Shown one piece after another: positions 59,034-64,000 of a DNA stretch of 64,000 nt. The position numbers and the translations under genes were made by a program. Under the pieces are notes generated by a model. That model worked only from the letters and a program-made list of their open reading frames with translations, ran no database searches and had not been told where the DNA came from. Position 1 is the first letter of the stretch; each line of letters begins with the position of its first letter. This DNA is from Panopea generosa (taxonomy: Eukaryota > Mollusca > Bivalvia > Adapedonta > Hiatellidae), in assembly GCA_029582155.1 (NCBI GenBank), contig CM055897.1, positions 1,078,501 to 1,142,500 on the forward strand, written 5' to 3'.

Positions 59034-62000
59034 TACTTTCTTTACAATCAAGATGTTTTCATAAAGCAATATTCATTTTCAGAACGTATTTGTTGATTTT
59101 CGAATTTCTGGTTAATGTGTGGTTTCATTTCTTAGAAGAGGAATATCAATTTTCGTGCAGTATTGTGGACAATATAACGACTCAACGAAATAAAAGCATA
59201 GCAATTCTTGTTTGATAGTGTTTTAAAGTTATCAATGACAAGATTTAAAAAACATGAAAGCATCTTTAAACTATACGTTGTGTTAATGCGGCAGACGAGT
59301 ACAATTGGTATACGGAAATATTGCACTGGACTTGTCAGCAGTCATATTCCAGTTAGCAGATTCACATGGTATGAAATGATTGCTTCTGTAAATCTCATTA
59401 TTCAATTATAGAAGCATAAAGTTATATAGAAGCTATCATATGTAGAGAGCTACACGCGGGTTTTATGGCTACGGTTGTGTGAAAGGTGTCCGTCTAGCTG
59501 ATTCGCATGTTTAAAGCATCGAATATGTAAACTCGTACGTATTGTGGTTTTTAATATACTCCCATATTTTACCATTACTTTACAATATTGTATCTGTCAG
59601 TATCTAATTGTTACGGTACACAGATGTTATATACTGAACGACAGTTAACCAGTAAACGTCCAACACAACAATTAATTATTGTCCGTGTTTAATTAATTAT
59701 TAAGTATTGTTCTACATATAAAAAATTGCACTTCTGGAATACTGGATACATTACCAACGGTTCTAAAAGTGCCTTGTTCCTATAGATAATCCTCTCTTGG
59801 CCAATTTATGCAGAAATAAACATGGAGTTGACCAGGTTGCTTTTGCACAATTTCGATAGTTTGATGGCACCCCTTCATTTTTTATTAATTTGCCCATTTC
59901 ATGCAGTGTATCGCTACGCATCTTAAAACCGTTATAGTTTCATCAAACAGTTACCAATGCAACACAAACTTGGCAGAAATCATGAAAACGTTCTAATGTT
60001 CCCATATGTACAAAGAAATATGACATTTTATGCATTTTAAACAAAAACATTGCCCATCCGCTTTAAACAGCTCTAATTTCTTTGACGTAAGAATCTTTCT
60101 ACCGTCATGTAATGGAGGTTAATCTTAAGTGAGACCTTAATATACGGTCACGTGATGACCATTTCCTTGTGTGCTTTGTTATTCCACAATACTACAGCTC
60201 ATGAACTTTATTTATACGAAATTATATGCATGTATTGTGTTGTAAGTGTTGCCTCATTTGCTGAAAATGGCTTGTTTAAATTATCTTATAGAATCGATTC
60301 TCATTTTTCCAAACTTGCAATTAAATGAACACAATGGAAATAAGAGTTTACTCTTTTTCGTGTTATTCTTGGTGGTGGTGTGCATGCCATGGCTTACTAT
60401 GCCTCATGTATGTTATACTTTTATTTACTGTACAGGCTGTTTTAATTGTCCATGTATGTATTCATTACCGAAATAAATCTATCTAATTTGAGATAAGGAT
60501 AACAAACTGTTTTTATAGCGCTGTAACATTAATGTTTATATCAATTTAAACTTATTGACTAGCTGAAATTTATGATACATACTGCAAACGGATTTTTAAA
60601 ACTGCGAATAAATATTAAATGTTACACTCATAATACACCGTGATTATTTTCAAAGTTATATATTAGAAATCCATGTCTGAGATGCTTATTTGGTTGATAA
60701 ATTTTCACGTCATTATCAGTTAAACAGTATTCAGTTTGTTCCTTAAACATCTAACTCTTTGAATATATTCCTGTTAAATATTTTTTTTATTTCTTAAATG
60801 ATCCGAATTAAAGGATATTTGGTGTGACTCTTTTGATATATTTGTATATTTAAAGAATATCAATTATTTATTAGTCCCATACCGGTTTCACCGGACCTGT
60901 ATACGACTATATGTTTACACTCAGCCCATCTGTTCGTCCAGCCAGTATCCGGCGTCCAGTGTCCAGCAACAGTGTATAATCATTCGTCTGGAAAGACCAC
61001 TCAAAAGGTATGCAAGCAAGGTTTATGAAAGTGTAGATAGATGGAGATATAACAATTGCTATGCAAACGGTAGGGAATATATGTATCGCTTGCAATGCAT
61101 CAGTGTCTTGTTTAGCATATAGTTCCTGTAACTTCAGTAAATCGTTCGACATTTTTGTTATTAATGTTAAAATGATAAATGGCCACATCATCGGATGTAT
61201 CACAAACTAATTCCAGTAACTGCGTATTGAGCGTATTAACCGCTGTTCCATCAATTAATATTTAATCATACCATAGACGACCACTGTAACTATTTGAACA
61301 GCAATTCAACAGTAAAGAGAAGAGCTTATCACATAGTTTATTACCTTTAGCTGATTGCCTTGCTGTCTACCACTGTCCTTGTAATGACACAAATGGTTCA
61401 AATATCCGCCTTTGTCTGCGCTGCAACTTAGAGTTACGATTGTAGACGATGTTTTATTTCATGTTATCTGCTAGTTATAACTATCTTTTGAGGAAAGCTT
61501 TGTGGAATATGTAGGATTTTCCATCCACCATTACGAATTATGTAAACATTTACCAGAAACATGTGTGCAACAAATAAAACATGTTAAATATAAGAATCCT
61601 GTAGAAACTTAAATCAAGTATTTTTAAACGTACCATCTTTCTCAAGTTAAAATTAAATTAAATCTAAATGTTTTAACTTAAATTCATAAAATATCACCTG
61701 GAAAAAAAAAACGATAATAAAATAGCACAGCTGAAGGAAAGTAATTTTAGCACTATAGGTAAAAGAAATGTTCAAAATAATGTCTAAAAGGGTTTAACAT
61801 GTACAAAAGCATTTAATTAAATGCATCTGTTTAATTTCAATTAAAGTAAAACAATATCTGAGATAAAACAATAAACTGTGCATCGTTAATTTCTGTCTTA
61901 ACAACAATGCGTCATTGTTTTTGACATTCATATTTAAAGCTGTTTTATACGTTTTGTAATTGGCTATGTTCATATTTAAATTTTGATTGATTACTTATTA

Positions 62001-62169
62001 TAAATTGTAGCTCGAAAATTTTCGGTTGATTATATACTTTTAAATGAAAGTTAATTAATATATATAATTTTCTATTTCCACCTACCACAATCTTTGGTTG
62101 GCTTTTTATTTGCACCTACCATGACCTTTGATTGGCCTATATATTTTTCTATAAACATATATATTGAAG
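59034..62169. other. Non-coding stretch with a possible dispersed repeat at 60.87-61.2 kb
   Basis: 60870-61200 is richer in G+C, with CCGGTTTCACCGG (self-complementary ends), CCATCTGTTCGTCCAGCCAG, CGGCGTCCAGTGTCCAG and AAGACCACTCAAAAGGTATG. Its Tctgttcgtc...ggcgtcc words recur at 48.08-48.11 kb. The 98-codon minus frame across it (60907-61203) is probably incidental. The rest shows nothing. Confidence 0.4.
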
Positions 62170-62726
62170 CCATTATTTCCGATGTAGTACCCGGTCTTAA
62201 AAAGGAATCTTGGAACTGAGAGCTGAAAATCAAACTCTCAAGGAGAGAGTTACTCAGGAAGAGTTAACCGCAGACTCCGCTGAGCAGTATAGTAGACGGA
62301 ACTGTCTTCGCGTTACGGGGGTGCGAGAGTCTGAGACGGAAAACACAGACACTTTTATTTCAACAATGGCTTATGTCCTTAATGTAGCCATAGACATATC
62401 GGAGATCGACAGATCGCACCGTACTGGCAAACCATCCTTGAACAAACCACGTGACATTATCGTCAAATTTACTTCCTATCGTGCAAAACAGAAGCTGTAC
62501 CGCGCCCGAGTTTGTGCAACAGATATTTCCAGAGTACAAGGGAGTGTACGTTAACGAGGACTTAACCAGAGCCAGAAACCAGCTATTATTCGAGGCCATA
62601 AAGCTTTTCCTTTCGAAACGAATCGCTAGTGCTTGGTCTAGTGATGGCACCATTCTGATTAAAGACCTGCCTATGAAAGTACACCGTATTATTACGGTAA
62701 AGGATCTAAGCCCGTTTGGGGCCTAA
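62170..62726 (+). pseudogene. LINE ORF1 (L1-type, coiled coil + RRM + C-terminal domain), frameshifted
   Basis: A leucine/glutamate-rich coiled-coil start (LRAENQTLKERV) leads to EQYSRRNCLRVTGVRESETE (start of the RRM-like domain), DRSHRTGKP and RDIIVKFTSYRAKQKLYRAR. After a frameshift around 62500 the frame 62451-62726 continues with GVYVNEDLTRARNQLLFEA, SAWSSDGTILIKD and KVHRI. This order matches L1-like ORF1 (Transposase_22 family) RNA-binding proteins. No ORF2 is visible before the window end. Confidence 0.82.
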
Positions 62727-63205
62727 CTTTATTACAAACAGTATAAATAGTTGATCGGTAACCTATATTTTGATTATAGCGGGAATGCTCATCTTTACCG
62801 TTTTCTTAATATCAATGCTACTCTTAGACACGTGCATCACGATTATGTTATTGTACTAGTTGATTGACTTGTAACAGCAGGTGCATTGTTTATAACAACC
62901 ATCGTAGTCGATGATAGACATTCTTTACCAAACGTACATTGTGCATCTATTGGTTTTCGTATCATGTATTTATAGTTCTTACTTATTGTTACCAGTATTA
63001 TTTAGTCCGTACTTTGTCATATAACGAAAACGGAATGTCCAACATGTTCATTGATATGATATTGAGATATTTAATACCTTTTTGAGGACAGTGTTACTTT
63101 TAATACATTACGCTTTGGTGATGCATGATTTAGATACCTGTTCAGTAGCGATACTGTGTAATGACTAGATGTGTAGAATCTGTCATTTTTTACTTTAATA
63201 GAAAC
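62727..63205. other. Non-coding, possibly LINE-derived
   Basis: No open frame follows the ORF1 relic. It leads into the tandem repeats at 63.2 kb. Confidence 0.4.
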
Positions 63206-63750
63206 ACTGAAACGAGATCATTAGTATAGGTTCATTGTAGTAGGTGTGAGTGGCCGTTATACATGCGCTGATTTGGTATTGCGTATTGGTTGTTTGAATA
63301 TTACTACTCTGTGAAAACTGTGATTTTGCTATACATGTAGTGTATTGATATATTTTAAATTGCTAACAGTGGACCGGGTGGTACTGAAACGAGGTCATTA
63401 GTACAGGTGCATTGTAATGAGAGTGAGTGTTCGTTATACATGCACTATTTTGATATTGCGTATTGACAGGTTGAATATTACTACTCTGTAAATATTGCGT
63501 TTTAGATATTATACATGTAGTGTATTGATATACCTTGAGTGCTAACTGTGGACCGGGTATGTGTTATACGTCCTTGTTATTGATATTGAATGTTGTCCTT
63601 TCTCTGTATTGTATTGCCAATGTATTATATATTCATTCCTGAATTTTTTTCTTAACATAAACACAGAAACGAGGTGACGATAATACACTTTTGTGAAAGA
63701 AGTGCCTGTGTTACATGCGTTTGTATTACGTATTGTCTATACGTATGCTG
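63206..63750 (+). repeat. ~177-bp tandem repeat, 2 clear copies plus a diverged third
   Basis: ACTGAAACGAG starts at 63206 and 63383. Both copies contain GTTATACATGC, ATTGCGTATTG, GAATATTACTACTCTGT, ATACATGTAGTGTATTGATA and GTGGACCGGGT. A shortened third copy starts at CAGAAACGAGG near 63664 with TTACATGCGTTTGTATTACG. Confidence 0.85.
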
Positions 63751-64000
63751 TTTAGGAATCGCCTGTTTACTATACTTGTGTAATGATACTGCATATCTAA
63801 TTTAAATTTATTGTATTTGTAGTTGCTTGCCAAATTTTCATGTTATCTATTGAATTTACAATTTGAAATTATATTCATTGTCCACGGCACCGAACATACC
63901 GGTAACAATCTGACCAATGACAGTTAGAATTATTTGCTTTTTCTTGTATATTTCTCACAAACGTTATTATTTTTGTTTTCTTTTTGCTCTGTTTCTCAAC
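63751..64000. other. Non-coding right edge
   Basis: Nothing supported. Confidence 0.45.

Noticed and set aside
60907-61203. 98-codon minus ORF as a membrane protein gene
   Set aside because: Overlaps a segment sharing words with a probable dispersed repeat at 48.1 kb; no family resemblance or splice context.
62360-62653. 97-codon minus-strand ORF
   Set aside because: Antisense shadow of the LINE ORF1 relic.

Overview
This is a eukaryotic, AT-rich, gene-poor window. It looks like a lophotrochozoan animal, most probably a bivalve mollusc. The basis is a globin X-like gene with animal-type introns, CR1/Jockey-like LINEs whose C-termini end in a CCHC knuckle, tRNA-derived SINEs with a shared conserved body, Tc1/mariner fossils and many minisatellites. 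There are no prokaryotic operons, no CRISPR array and no intact rRNA or tRNA gene. The species assignment is an inference.

The main host gene lies on the minus strand. It is a globin with exon 1 at 55340-55530 (55542 if an upstream ATG is used) and exon 2 at 24691-24916, separated by a 30,423-bp intron. The two exons join in frame through a phase-2 intron (the classical B12.2 position). Exon 2 ends in phase 0 at the classical G7.0 position. Distal His (E7), Val (E11), proximal His (F8), CD1 Phe and the helix-A Trp are all present. The protein begins Met-Gly-Cys, a dual-acylation signal known from globin X. The last exon (helices G/H) was not found and probably lies beyond the left edge. About 210 bp upstream of exon 1 on the same strand is a 59-codon coding-like stretch ending in a stop, followed by an AATAAA signal. 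It may be the last exon of another, unidentified gene.

Layout. 1-24690 (putative second globin intron): a Tc1-like element with perfect TIRs (2060-3223), LINE debris (3.8-4.1 kb), a CR1/Jockey-like LINE with an open C-terminal frame (11.37-13.05 kb), a mariner fossil (16385-17398), an inverted LINE (17.6-19.1 kb), SINEs and small tandem repeats. 24917-55339 (first globin intron): a 93-bp satellite array (26.5-30.1 kb) split by a LINE, a 77-bp minisatellite (32.8-33.8 kb), simple repeats, three SINEs of one family, two copies of a MITE-like family, and a LINE with a decayed 2A-like motif (49.8-53.0 kb). 55.5-64 kb: the start of the globin gene, a ~0.9-kb TAC-rich trinucleotide tract, anonymous AT-rich DNA, and a broken LINE ORF1 (62.2-62.7 kb) followed by ~177-bp tandem repeats.

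Nearly all other coding-like sequence is mobile-element debris. All calls come from reading the sequence. No database search or alignment program was run.
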